DNA of 64,000 nucleotides from CALGDE01 sp964655355 (lineage in GTDB: Bacteria > Cyanobacteriota > Cyanobacteriia > CACIAM-69d), in the NCBI GenBank assembly GCA_964655355.1, contig CAZZMD010000002.1, positions 1-64,000 of the forward strand, given 5' to 3'. The position numbers and the translations under genes are program-made. Within the stretch, counting starts at the first letter, position 1. Each line of letters opens with the position of its first letter. Below the pieces are notes generated by a model. It was not told the origin of the DNA and made no database searches. It was given only the letters and a program-made list of their open reading frames with translations. Below, piece by piece: positions 17,479-26,253 of this stretch.

Positions 17479-18729
17479 ATGGACGCGCCCAAACTTGGTT
17501 TACCGGTCACCATCATCACCGGCTTTCTCGGCAGTGGCAAAACCACCCTGCTCAATCACATCCTCAGCAACCAGGACGGTGTGAAGACGGCAGTCCTCGT
17601 GAACGAATTTGGAGAGATCGGCATCGACAACGAGCTGATTGTGGATTCCAGCGGCGATGGCACCCTAGTGGAGCTAAGCAACGGCTGCATCTGCTGCACC
17701 ATCAATGATGACCTAGTAGACGCCGTCTATCGGGTACTAGAGCGGGACGATCGCGTGGATTACCTCGTCGTTGAAACCACCGGCGTTGCTGATCCCCTCC
17801 CCGTCGCCCTGACATTCTTGGGCACCGAGCTGCGGGATATGACTCGCCTCGACTCCATCATCACAACGGTGGACTGTGCCAACTTCAGCCTGGACCTATT
17901 CAACAGCGAAGCCGCCTACAGCCAAATTGCCTACGGCGACATCATCCTGCTGAACAAGACTGACCTAGTGGCCCCAGAAACCGTTGACCAACTGGAAGAC
18001 CGGGTCAACCAAATCAAAACGGGAGCCCGTATCCTACGAACCGAAAACTCTAAAGCGCCCATGCCCCTGCTGTTGAGTGTTGGCCTGTTCGAGTCGGATA
18101 AATATTTTGAAGCCGCCGCCGAACACGAAGCCCACTCCCATGATCATGATCATGGGCACGCTCACAATGAGCACGACCATGGACACGATCACGGCAATGA
18201 CCACAAGCACGACCATGGGCATGATCACAAACACGAGAATGGGCACGCCCACAGCGAGCACAACCACGACCACGGGCACGCCCACAATGAGCACGACCAC
18301 GGGCACGCTCACGATGATCACGACCACGGACATGATCACAAACACGACCATGGGCATGACCACGACCACGGGCATGACCATGGGCACCATCACCACGGCC
18401 ATTCCCATCACTTAGAGAACGACGGGTTTGTCTCCATCTCCTTCTCTAGCGAGGGTCCGTTCTCGATCAAGAAATTCCAACAATTCTTGGACAATGAGCT
18501 GCCCAGCGAAGTGTTTCGCGCCAAAGGAATTCTGTGGTTTGAGGAAAGCCCCCAACGCCACATCTTCCACCTCTCCGGCAAGCGATTCACCCTGGAGGAT
18601 GATTCCTGGCGGGATCAAGAACCGAAAAATCAGTTGGTCTTGATCGGTCAGAATCTGGATCAAGCGACCCTGCTTCAGCAACTGAATGACTGCTTAGCCA
18701 GCAAGGCGGCAGTTGCGGCTGGCAGCTAA
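17479..18729 (+). CDS. CobW/COG0523 GTPase with long His-rich metal-binding segment
   Basis: 416 residues from the ATG at 17,479; an upstream ATG at 17,419 is less likely because homology begins with LPVTIITGFLGSGKTT. Walker A GFLGSGKTT is at 15-23, the metal motif GCICC at 69-73 and the NKTD guanine motif at 159-162. Residues about 216-311 are almost entirely H, D, G plus A, N, K, E, with dozens of histidines. A CobW C-terminal domain follows. COG0523 proteins insert or store metals, often zinc, cobalt or nickel; the histidine run suggests Zn or Ni storage. It is monocistronic and divergent from the ECF operon. Confidence 0.92.
   Translation: MDAPKLGLPVTIITGFLGSGKTTLLNHILSNQDGVKTAVLVNEFGEIGIDNELIVDSSGDGTLVELSNGCICCTINDDLVDAVYRVLERDDRVDYLVVETTGVADPLPVALTFLGTELRDMTRLDSIITTVDCANFSLDLFNSEAAYSQIAYGDIILLNKTDLVAPETVDQLEDRVNQIKTGARILRTENSKAPMPLLLSVGLFESDKYFEAAAEHEAHSHDHDHGHAHNEHDHGHDHGNDHKHDHGHDHKHENGHAHSEHNHDHGHAHNEHDHGHAHDDHDHGHDHKHDHGHDHDHGHDHGHHHHGHSHHLENDGFVSISFSSEGPFSIKKFQQFLDNELPSEVFRAKGILWFEESPQRHIFHLSGKRFTLEDDSWRDQEPKNQLVLIGQNLDQATLLQQLNDCLASKAAVAAGS
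18132..18412 (+). repeat. Coding tandem repeat for the His-rich segment
   Basis: Repeated triplet pairs such as cacgaccacgggcac run through about 280 nt inside the CobW gene. The array is degenerate but in frame throughout, so copy number can change without frameshift. Confidence 0.75.
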
Positions 18730-18747
18730 TTCGGGGCTAACTCGGGG

Positions 18748-19959
18748 CTAATTGCCCCCTCGAAATTCATCAATAATCGCCTGAGCGATCGCCCGGTTAC
18801 CGTCCGTCGGTAGCCGGTTGTTTTGCAAGCGGGGGGGCAGGGGATCATCTTTCAAAAAGGTCCAAGGCCCCTCAAAAAACTGTGCCCGATCCACAATCTG
18901 GTGATAGGCATAATCCCGTAGCCCGTCCAACAAAATTGGCGCTTCCGCAAAGCCATCCCGCTCAATGGAAATAATGGGCACCTCAAACCGACAAGACTCC
19001 GAAAAGGTACTGTAGCCCGGCTTAGACACAACCTTGCCGCAAATGGGCAACAGATCCACCGGTCGATATTCCCGCGTTGCCTGGGTGGGATCATCGGGAT
19101 CAGCGATACGGGTCAGATTCGGCAGATCGGGGGCACTGCGATCAAAGGTCACAAAATGCCAGTCCGGAAACATCATCAAGTTGTCATAGGGAATGGCATC
19201 CAACCCGAGCCCACCAAAAGTTAAGAGAATAGTGCGATCGCGCGGACAATTGGGAATTCGCAACCGTTCCCGCAACTCCTCCGGCGAGAATCGGGGCGTG
19301 CCCCCCGTCAGCCCCACATCGGTAATCTTCGGAAAAGACGCCATCGGCTCATGGAAGGGCAACCGAAACAGGCGATCGCACAGGGAAAACTGTTTTTGGA
19401 TCCACTCCACCTCCTGCGCGAAGGGTGCCCCCCACTCCTGATAAATAAAATCCCAGCCAAAATTGCCCAGCGCCCAACAGGGGATCCCCAGCAGTTTGCC
19501 CAGGGCAGCGGCCAGGGGCGGCAAATCCGCCAAAATCAACACCACCCGCCCATTCTTCACCGACATCTGGCGAATAAACCCCGCCTCCGCCGCCAGGATC
19601 GACTGGGATTGCTTGCGAATATCCTGGAGCCGATCCAACGTCGCCCCCCGATCAATGCTCAGGCTATCCCCCTGAATCACCCCCACATCCAGCGATCGCG
19701 GGCGATAAATAAAATCCTGCTCCAAATAAGAATCCAGCAACCATCGGGGCGCACGGGTCACCATCACCGGCAACAGCGCCGGCCACATCTTCTGCAACGT
19801 CGCCACCACCGACGCCACCCGCGTCGCATGGCCAAATCCATGGGCCGTCACCGCCACATAGAGAATCGGGCGATCGCTCGACTGCGTCACCTGGGCCATC
19901 CGCGATTCCCGCGCGATCGCCTCCCAAGCCTCCATCTCCGGCGTCAATCCACCAGCCAT
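18748..19959 (-). CDS. GT-B-like glycosyltransferase family protein
   Basis: 403 residues (383 if the ATG at 19,899 is used). It resembles MurG-like nucleotide-sugar enzymes and the N-terminal domain of plant L-arabinokinase: TAHGFGHATR near residue 40, TRAPRWLLDSYL, LILADLPPLAAALGKLLGIP, LLTFGGLG and GKVVSKPGYSTFSESCRFEVP, the last being the usual donor-binding region. Substrate unknown. It ends 18 nt from the convergent CobW gene. Confidence 0.75.
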   Translation of the reverse strand: MAGGLTPEMEAWEAIARESRMAQVTQSSDRPILYVAVTAHGFGHATRVASVVATLQKMWPALLPVMVTRAPRWLLDSYLEQDFIYRPRSLDVGVIQGDSLSIDRGATLDRLQDIRKQSQSILAAEAGFIRQMSVKNGRVVLILADLPPLAAALGKLLGIPCWALGNFGWDFIYQEWGAPFAQEVEWIQKQFSLCDRLFRLPFHEPMASFPKITDVGLTGGTPRFSPEELRERLRIPNCPRDRTILLTFGGLGLDAIPYDNLMMFPDWHFVTFDRSAPDLPNLTRIADPDDPTQATREYRPVDLLPICGKVVSKPGYSTFSESCRFEVPIISIERDGFAEAPILLDGLRDYAYHQIVDRAQFFEGPWTFLKDDPLPPRLQNNRLPTDGNRAIAQAIIDEFRGGN

Positions 19960-20046
19960 ACACTACTCAACACTCAACGCTATGAACTCAACAGCAAACC
20001 GACGGAAAAAACAGTCCACCGACAGAACATCACCCCAGAGATCCCC

Positions 20047-20622
20047 CTACTTCCCCATCTCCCGCTTCAGCTTCGCCAACTCATCATCCATTTCCCACCG
20101 CTTAAACTTTTCTTCCAGGGGATCAACCCCGCCGCTAGATACTCGATTCCAGGTTTGCTGCCAGCCTGCTGCATCGGTGGTACCGGAACTAGAGGGCGAT
20201 CGCGTTGTCCGCATGGCCTCCGCCTGAACCTTAACCTCCTTCAGGCGGGTCTCAACCTGGGTCAACAACGTCTGAAGCTGGCTAATCCGCGCCTTCACCC
20301 CCTCCATCTGTCCCCACAGCTGATTGCCCTCCCGCAACAGCGCCGCCTCCCGTTCCCGCGCCGCCTCCGCCAACTTCACCTCCCCCGCCGCCTCCACCTT
20401 CATGATCCGTTGATGCCACCGCTGCACATCCTGAGCCGTCGCCAGAATCGAATCCTGAAGCTTCTTCTCCTGGGCCTTCAAATCCGTAATCGAGCGGCGA
20501 ATATCCGTATCCTGCTCCCGTAGCTGCTCCTCCAGGGCCCACAGCTCCAGCTCCGGATGTTCCCGGAGAAACTCATCGAGGCGAGTTTCTAAAAACTGGC
20601 TGAAATCGTCAAAAAGTCCCAT
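20047..20622 (-). CDS. TIGR04376 family coiled-coil protein
   Basis: 191 residues, opening MGLFDDFSQFLETRLDEFLR, then a long charged heptad region (about 20-135) and a C-terminal PLEEKFKRWEMDDELAKLKREM. This matches the cyanobacterial TIGR04376 family of unknown function. No signal peptide or membrane segment. It lies 87 nt upstream of the GT-B-like gene on the same strand and may share its transcript. Confidence 0.8.
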   Translation of the reverse strand: MGLFDDFSQFLETRLDEFLREHPELELWALEEQLREQDTDIRRSITDLKAQEKKLQDSILATAQDVQRWHQRIMKVEAAGEVKLAEAAREREAALLREGNQLWGQMEGVKARISQLQTLLTQVETRLKEVKVQAEAMRTTRSPSSSGTTDAAGWQQTWNRVSSGGVDPLEEKFKRWEMDDELAKLKREMGK

Positions 20623-20919
20623 AGTTCCTCATCCCGACGGTGAATCTGAATCCCGGTTCCATACATTTGAGAATCCCCGCCCGTATTCCCAAGGAAGATT
20701 TCCCATCGAGCCAAAACGGGCCTTGTGATACAGGATGTTGCCAATCCTTTAGGTTCGTCAACTCTTCCCCTTAGGATTAAGGGTGCAAATTGCCTTAGCC
20801 CTATTGGCATCCTGCTCTATACCTGCTTTTCAAGGATTGGGAGGTCGTCCCGAAGGAAGCTGTCCTCGCGATCCAAAGCGTTTTAAATCCTTGAGTATTA
20901 TTCTTGTAATCAGCGCATT
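20623..20919. promoter_or_regulatory. Divergent promoter region of the TIGR04376 gene and por
   Basis: 297 nt without a gene. A short hairpin-like element (CCCTTA..TAAGGG) is near 20,770. An AT-rich TATTAT stretch about 20 nt upstream of the por ATG could be its -10, but no matching -35 is obvious. Confidence 0.35.
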
Positions 20920-21888
20920 ATGGCACAAGATTCAAAACCAACCGTAATCGTGACCGGCGCATCCGCTGGTGTGGGTCTCTATGCTGCCTTAGCTTTGGCA
21001 AAGCGGGGCTGTCATGTGGTCATGGCCTGCCGAAATTTGGACAAGGCGAAGGCGGCGGCCAAGGAGGTGGGCATTCCCGAGGGTAGCTACACCCTAATGA
21101 AGCTCGATTTAGCATCGTTGGAAAGCGTTAGAAAGTTTGTAAGTGCATTTCGAGCGATGGGGCGTCCGCTGACCAGTTTGATTTGCAATGCGGCGGTGTA
21201 TTTGCCTTTGGCCAAGGAGCCTGTACGCAGCGAGGACGGCTATGAGGTGTGTGTCGCCACCAATCACCTGGGGCATTTCCTGCTGTGCAACTTGATGTTG
21301 AAGGATTTACAGGAATCTTCGGCGGGTCATAAGCGGCTGATTATTTTGGGGACGGTCACGGCCAATCCCAAGGAGCTGGGGGGCAAAATTCCGTTCCCTG
21401 CGCCACCGGATTTGGGGGAATTGGCGGGTATGGAAGCGGGCTTCAAGGCGCCGGTCAGTATGATCGACGGCAAGAAGTTCAAGCCAGGCAAGGCCTACAA
21501 GGACAGCAAGCTGTGCAATGTGGTGACCATGCGGGAGCTACACCGGCGCTATCACGATGCCACTGGCATTACCTTCAGCTCTCTGTATCCGGGCTGTGTG
21601 GCCGAGACGCAGCTATTCCGGAACCATGCCCAGTTATTCCGGAATATTTTCCCCTGGTTCCAGAAGAATATTACCGGCGGCTATGTGACCCAGGAATTGG
21701 CGGGCGATCGCGTGGCTGCGGTGGCGGTGGATGATGGATTTGACGAGTCCGGCGTCTATTGGAGCTGGGGCAATCGCCAGGCACCGGGACGGGAGGCTTT
21801 CTCCCAGGAAATCTCCGACGAAGCGCTCGATGGCAACAAAGCCGTGCGCCTGTGGGATTTGAGCGCCAAGCTCGTCGGCATGGCGTAA
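20920..21888 (+). CDS. por: Light-dependent protochlorophyllide reductase
   Basis: Short-chain dehydrogenase that uses NADPH and light to reduce protochlorophyllide to chlorophyllide. The TGASAGVG nucleotide motif is at 12-19, the catalytic Tyr193 and Lys197 are in YKDSK, and Cys226 is in YPGCVAET; these numbers match the well-studied cyanobacterial enzymes. Length 322 is exact for the family. It is monocistronic, with a hairpin after its stop. Confidence 0.97.
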   Translation: MAQDSKPTVIVTGASAGVGLYAALALAKRGCHVVMACRNLDKAKAAAKEVGIPEGSYTLMKLDLASLESVRKFVSAFRAMGRPLTSLICNAAVYLPLAKEPVRSEDGYEVCVATNHLGHFLLCNLMLKDLQESSAGHKRLIILGTVTANPKELGGKIPFPAPPDLGELAGMEAGFKAPVSMIDGKKFKPGKAYKDSKLCNVVTMRELHRRYHDATGITFSSLYPGCVAETQLFRNHAQLFRNIFPWFQKNITGGYVTQELAGDRVAAVAVDDGFDESGVYWSWGNRQAPGREAFSQEISDEALDGNKAVRLWDLSAKLVGMA

Positions 21889-21939
21889 TTTTCGGCATCG
21901 CCGAATGGCCTAATTCAGCATGACCTGACAATATGAGTT

Positions 21940-21992
21940 CCCCGTTCTGCCGAAGAAGACTGCTTCATCATGCTTCTCCAGGCAGGGCGGGG
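21940..21992. terminator. Hairpin between por and the SGNH gene
   Basis: CCCCGTTCTGCC (21940-21951) pairs with GGCAGGGCGGGG (21981-21992) through 12 pairs including two G-T wobbles, between convergent genes. No T-run follows. Confidence 0.5.
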
Positions 21993-22013
21993 ACGACTTT
22001 AGAGGGAAAGATT

Positions 22014-22649
22014 TTAGAGGGGAAGACTCAGGGTGGCCACCGGATCCCAGCCGTTGATATCGCGCCAAAGGATCTCATAGCCGGCGTCATTGGGATGTAG
22101 CCCATCGGGGCCCATGTGGTGCTCGAGCCACTGTGCCCCCCGTCCCATCCACAGATCAAAAATATCGAGGTAGGGAATATCCCGCTGGATGCAGAGTTGG
22201 CGGGTCATTTCCTTGTAGTCAAATTGGTCGGCGTGGTTGTAGTACAAACAATCCATAAACGGCATTCGGGCCGGCACCACCGGCACCATCCCCACAAAAT
22301 AGACCGGACACAGCGATCGCGCCCGGTCTAGGAGGGTGGTCATGGTGTCCTGGAATTGGTTTGGGGGGGTGATGTTTTTCCCCTGCGATCGCCCCACCCG
22401 TGGCGAATCATTGGTCCCAACCGAAATAATCAAGCGATCCGGGGTGCGATGGCGTAATTCCCCCCGAGACTGAAATTCGACCTCTAAGCGCCCTGCCACC
22501 TGCTCCGCCTTATCGCCGCGGATACCCAAGTTATAGAGCACATTCCCCGACCCATTCGGGTGCATCCACTGGCGGCGGAGGCGTTCCACCCAGCCTCCCC
22601 CAGTGGCATCCCCATAGCCATACACCAAGCTATCGCCGATCGCGATCAC
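22014..22649 (-). CDS. SGNH/GDSL-type hydrolase
   Basis: 211 residues with the SGNH blocks: IAIGDSLVYGYGD (catalytic Ser in GDS), LYNLGIRGDK, ISVGTNDS and DGLHPNDAGYEILW (catalytic Asp and His). Members are esterases, lipases or acyl hydrolases. The start is a GTG directly before IAIGDS; the frame remains open upstream for about 45 codons with a hydrophobic stretch but no ATG or GTG, so a longer exported form with an unusual start is possible. Substrate unknown. Confidence 0.85.
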   Translation of the reverse strand: MIAIGDSLVYGYGDATGGGWVERLRRQWMHPNGSGNVLYNLGIRGDKAEQVAGRLEVEFQSRGELRHRTPDRLIISVGTNDSPRVGRSQGKNITPPNQFQDTMTTLLDRARSLCPVYFVGMVPVVPARMPFMDCLYYNHADQFDYKEMTRQLCIQRDIPYLDIFDLWMGRGAQWLEHHMGPDGLHPNDAGYEILWRDINGWDPVATLSLPL

Positions 22650-23158
22650 CTTGAGGGGCTGGGCGGCCTTCGGTCGGTAGCGTTGAACCGTGGGGGTCGG
22701 GATTTTGGTGGGGGTAGCGCGCTGCGATCGAGCAGGGAAGAGGATGAAGATGAAGACGTGTAGGACCAGCGAGCAGGGGAGCGAGACGGATTAGCGTGCA
22801 GTTGAGCGGAACTGGGGTAGGTGGTAGGGCTCATCGCCAGTCGATCAAAGTTTAGGATCAGAATTTGGGACAGCAGAAACTGGGGTCAGGGGCTGTGGTA
22901 GGTGCCGTAACGGATACCGTGATGGATACCGTGACTGGCAAAGAAACAACCAATGAAAAGATACAACTGATGATCTTCTGCGGCCCATCCTACTGGCTAA
23001 TGGGAACAGACGAAATTAATCGGTATTGTTCAATTCGATATTGAGCAATCCGCTTTTGCGCAACGGCATTAGTGCAGTCAGGTCATGCAATCAGGTGATG
23101 CAGCCAGGTGATGCAGTCAGGTCATGCAATCAGCGCCCAATCTCATTGACGGACTGCT
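22650..23158. other. Gene-free region with two tandem repeats
   Basis: About 509 nt between the SGNH gene and the end of the 7TM-HD gene. It holds a 2-copy 12-nt repeat (ggataccgtgat/c) at 22,914-22,937 and a 13-nt array at 23,073-23,133. Short frames here have no recognisable features. Confidence 0.5.
23073..23133. repeat. 13-nt tandem repeat, about 4.7 copies
   Basis: Units of the form tgcartcaggtsa repeat five times, the last truncated, with only one or two differences per unit. The array sits 26 nt beyond the stop of the 7TM-HD gene. Confidence 0.85.
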
Positions 23159-25951
23159 TTATGAGCTGCCCTTGACGGATAACACCGGTCCCGGCGGCGG
23201 CAGGGCAGCCTTTGGATAAACAATGCGCTGATGGTTCACCTGCTGCCAAACCCGTACAAATACTTCAGCAATTTTTCCCATTTCCGAACGGGTCAATCCG
23301 GAATCCACGAGCTGTTGATCCTGCCAGCGGGCCCGTAAAATACGATTCACCATATTCAGTGCTTCTTCGTAGGTGGCATCCTTGAGCGATCGCAATGCCG
23401 CCTCACAGGAATCCGCCAACATCACAATTCCCGTTTCCCGGGATTGGGGGATTGGACCGTCATAGCGGAAATCCGCCTCGCGCACGGCAGGCGATCGCAC
23501 CGCCGTCATCACCGCTGAATCCTCCGACCCGGTACATTGATGGGCCTCCTTTGCCTGGGTCATCTGCTGCACCGCCTGACAATGGAAATAGGCAATGCAC
23601 ATGGTGCCCTGGTGCTCCGGGATAAACGCCTGAATCGCCTTGGGTAACCGCGCCTTTTTCGCCATCACCAAGCCTTCGCTGACATGGCGCTTAATCAGGT
23701 CCGCACTCTTCCAGGGATCATTAATCTCATCGTGCTTATTGGGCCCCCCCATCTGATTTTCAATAAATCCCAAGGGGTCGTGCATCTTACCAATGTCGTG
23801 ATAGAGCGTCCCTGCCCGGACCAGCTCCACATTGCAGCCCAACACCCGAGCCGCCGCCTCCGCCAAACTGGCCACAAACATCGTGTGCTGGAATGTCCCC
23901 GGCGCTTCCGCTGCCAGCCGCTTCAACAGAGTCCGATTAGGATTCGCCAGTTCTGCCAACCGAATCGGCGTCACCAAATCAAACACATGCTCCAGATAGG
24001 GGCTCAATCCCAGGGCAACAATGCTCCACATCAACCCCACCAGGCTATGGATCATCGCCAGCCCCAACAGGGTTCCCCAGACCGAGGCCGCCGCCGCACT
24101 ACTAATCAAACTCAGCAGAAAATAAGTCGCCCCCTGGATCAATCCCAACCCCAGCCCCAAAAACGCAAACTCTTCGCGCGATCGCAACCGTCCCGCCAAC
24201 AGGGCCCCCACCACGCCAGCCATGGTCATGGCGATTAATGGCGTCCAATCTAGCCCCAACGAAAGCGGCATTAAAAGCCCCAACAACACACACACCACAC
24301 TCCCCACCGCCGGGCCATAGAAACTCCCCGTCAATAGCCCCACCAGGGGCAAATCGATTAGCCCGTAGCCCCATCGGTCCGGTAATAGCATCGCCGGCCA
24401 AGCGCTCAACGGGGCACTGACCGCCAAAAACAGCAACAGTAAATGATCTGGCCGGCGCAGCCGTTGCCCAAAGCGCCGCTCCACCATCCAAAACACCAGC
24501 AGCCCCACGGACACCCAGCCCGATAGCTTCAGCAAGCCCCACCAATTAATCTCACGGCGGCTCAGGCCGTAATGGTCCAACAGGGCAAACTGGCTGGTAT
24601 CAATAGGGCTCCCAGCCGCCACAATCACTTCCCCCCGCCGCCGAGCAATCTCGATAAACTCCACATCCTCCGCAGCGGTTTCGGCTTGCTCCCTTGTCTT
24701 TTGGGAATCCTGGAGCAAATTAGGGCGCTTGGTGACCGACACCAAAAGCCGATTGGCCATGGGCTGCAACGGTTTTTCCAAATCCTCCCCAAGGGTTGTC
24801 TCCACGATGCTTTCCCGATGCTCATCCGTCAGCCCTGGCGGCAGGCCATGGAGCAAAATGCGATCCAGGGCCGCCTGGCTATCGTCCTTCACGGTCTCCC
24901 ACTGCTCGGGGGTGAGAGACAGCAAGGTCTCGTCGAAAACTTGGATATTTTGCTCGGTGCTGCGGCTAAGTGCGGCGATCGCCACCTGATATCGCTGTCG
25001 AGCCACCCCCATCCCCTGCACTAACGCCTCCAGGGAAGGATAACGTCCCGCCACCGTCGGCGGCGCTAGGGAACTGCTGGGGGCAACCAACGGGGGCCCA
25101 TCCCCATCGCCAGCCGCCGTTGGGGTCAGGATCTCCGGGAATTGAAAACTGTCCCCCAACTGGGGCATCCCATTGCTCGGCCACTGATTTTGTAACTGTT
25201 CTAGCTGTTGACCCGCCTGCCGCCAGGTTTCCCCGTGCGTCCAGCTGGCCAGCCATCCTTGTTTCACAAACGGCATCTGCTGCGCCAACCAACGGCTCCG
25301 GAAAGTCCCCTCCTCCAATTGGGACCGGAGCGATCGCCAGGTTTCCTCCGGCAATTTACGCAGCAGCATCTGCGCCTCTTCCGATAAATTCTCAGGGGGC
25401 ACAATGGGAAATGGCTGGGTCAAGTGCCGCACCTCATCCCCTCGAATTAGGAAGCGCTGTAAATCTTCCCTAATTTGCTCCGTCGCCTGGGGATCGATGG
25501 ACAGCACGGGCGTCACCCCCGTCCGAGCTTCCTGACGCCGATTCTCCGTACTCATCTCATCGACGACGGTGGCATCGTAGGGCGCATAGATAGTACGCGG
25601 GGCAATGGTGCCAATGTCAAACTGGGGTTGGGATAGGTAGGGGCGTCCCATGGCTGCCGTCAAGCTGAGCAAGGCGATCACCCAAATCAGACGCCCATGG
25701 GATTGGGTTTGGTGGGACTGACGATGGGTCTTTGGACAGGGCTGTCCATTGCCCGTGGCATTGAAATCGTAGGTTAGCCGTCGCGCCTGGGATAGGCGAC
25801 GGCGCAAGGTGGTGGTGGCCGCCCGGCGGCCATGGCGAATGTAGTGGAAGGGGCGAAGCCAGGACCGGAGGGGGCTCAGGCGCTTGAGTCGGCGTTTTGA
25901 CCGTTGCCAAAACCGCCCCATGCTTCGGATTAAAGATTTTGGCATTCCCAT
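23159..25951 (-). CDS. 7TM-HD phosphodiesterase, PgpH-like (c-di-AMP)
   Basis: About 930 residues. Layout: basic cytosolic N-terminus, one membrane helix (near 85-105), a large extracytoplasmic 7TMR-HDED domain, seven membrane helices, then a cytosolic HD domain with HTMFVASLAE, YHDIGK (metal-binding HD near residue 718) and EHQGTMCIAYFH. PgpH proteins hydrolyse cyclic di-AMP, which controls K+ uptake and osmotic balance. Starts at GTG 25,969, ATG 25,951 and ATG 25,945 are possible; I chose 25,951. Between the HQGT motif and the conserved DFRYDGPIPQSRETGIVMLAD block lies an extra segment (CTGSEDSAVMTAVRSPAVREA). Confidence 0.9.
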   Translation of the reverse strand: MGMPKSLIRSMGRFWQRSKRRLKRLSPLRSWLRPFHYIRHGRRAATTTLRRRLSQARRLTYDFNATGNGQPCPKTHRQSHQTQSHGRLIWVIALLSLTAAMGRPYLSQPQFDIGTIAPRTIYAPYDATVVDEMSTENRRQEARTGVTPVLSIDPQATEQIREDLQRFLIRGDEVRHLTQPFPIVPPENLSEEAQMLLRKLPEETWRSLRSQLEEGTFRSRWLAQQMPFVKQGWLASWTHGETWRQAGQQLEQLQNQWPSNGMPQLGDSFQFPEILTPTAAGDGDGPPLVAPSSSLAPPTVAGRYPSLEALVQGMGVARQRYQVAIAALSRSTEQNIQVFDETLLSLTPEQWETVKDDSQAALDRILLHGLPPGLTDEHRESIVETTLGEDLEKPLQPMANRLLVSVTKRPNLLQDSQKTREQAETAAEDVEFIEIARRRGEVIVAAGSPIDTSQFALLDHYGLSRREINWWGLLKLSGWVSVGLLVFWMVERRFGQRLRRPDHLLLLFLAVSAPLSAWPAMLLPDRWGYGLIDLPLVGLLTGSFYGPAVGSVVCVLLGLLMPLSLGLDWTPLIAMTMAGVVGALLAGRLRSREEFAFLGLGLGLIQGATYFLLSLISSAAAASVWGTLLGLAMIHSLVGLMWSIVALGLSPYLEHVFDLVTPIRLAELANPNRTLLKRLAAEAPGTFQHTMFVASLAEAAARVLGCNVELVRAGTLYHDIGKMHDPLGFIENQMGGPNKHDEINDPWKSADLIKRHVSEGLVMAKKARLPKAIQAFIPEHQGTMCIAYFHCQAVQQMTQAKEAHQCTGSEDSAVMTAVRSPAVREADFRYDGPIPQSRETGIVMLADSCEAALRSLKDATYEEALNMVNRILRARWQDQQLVDSGLTRSEMGKIAEVFVRVWQQVNHQRIVYPKAALPPPGPVLSVKGSS

Positions 25952-26253
25952 AACATCAAGGTGAACCACACCCTATGGCTAAGTATCTCAAACAACGGTC
26001 GAAGAATCGCTACGGGTCGGGGTTGTCATCCCCCTCTACAGGTGCCTTGGGCCATCACTTAGTCCAAGGGCTTGATGTTTCAGCTTGGAGATTGGGGTCG
26101 GGACTGGGGAACGGGCGGTCCACCTAGGCTCCCTACCCCTCTAGCATCGATTGTTGTTTTTGTTTATTGCTTTTGCTATTTCGTCTTTCCCTGGAATGTG
26201 ACGTGATTCCTAAGGGAATTGGGGGTGAAGTATCGCTCGAGGTCTCGGTTGAA
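25952..26253. other. Intergenic region upstream of the 7TM-HD gene
   Basis: 302 nt that must contain the promoter of the 7TM-HD gene. It has a short imperfect stem (CCTTGG..CCAAGG near 26,050-26,072) and a T-rich patch at 26,150-26,180. Nothing else is recognisable. Confidence 0.4.

Noticed and set aside
18034..18411. Minus-strand frame reading VVVMPMVVFVIMS-type hydrophobic runs
   Set aside because: It is the antisense of the His-rich CobW repeat; histidine codons read backwards give V/M runs that mimic membrane helices.
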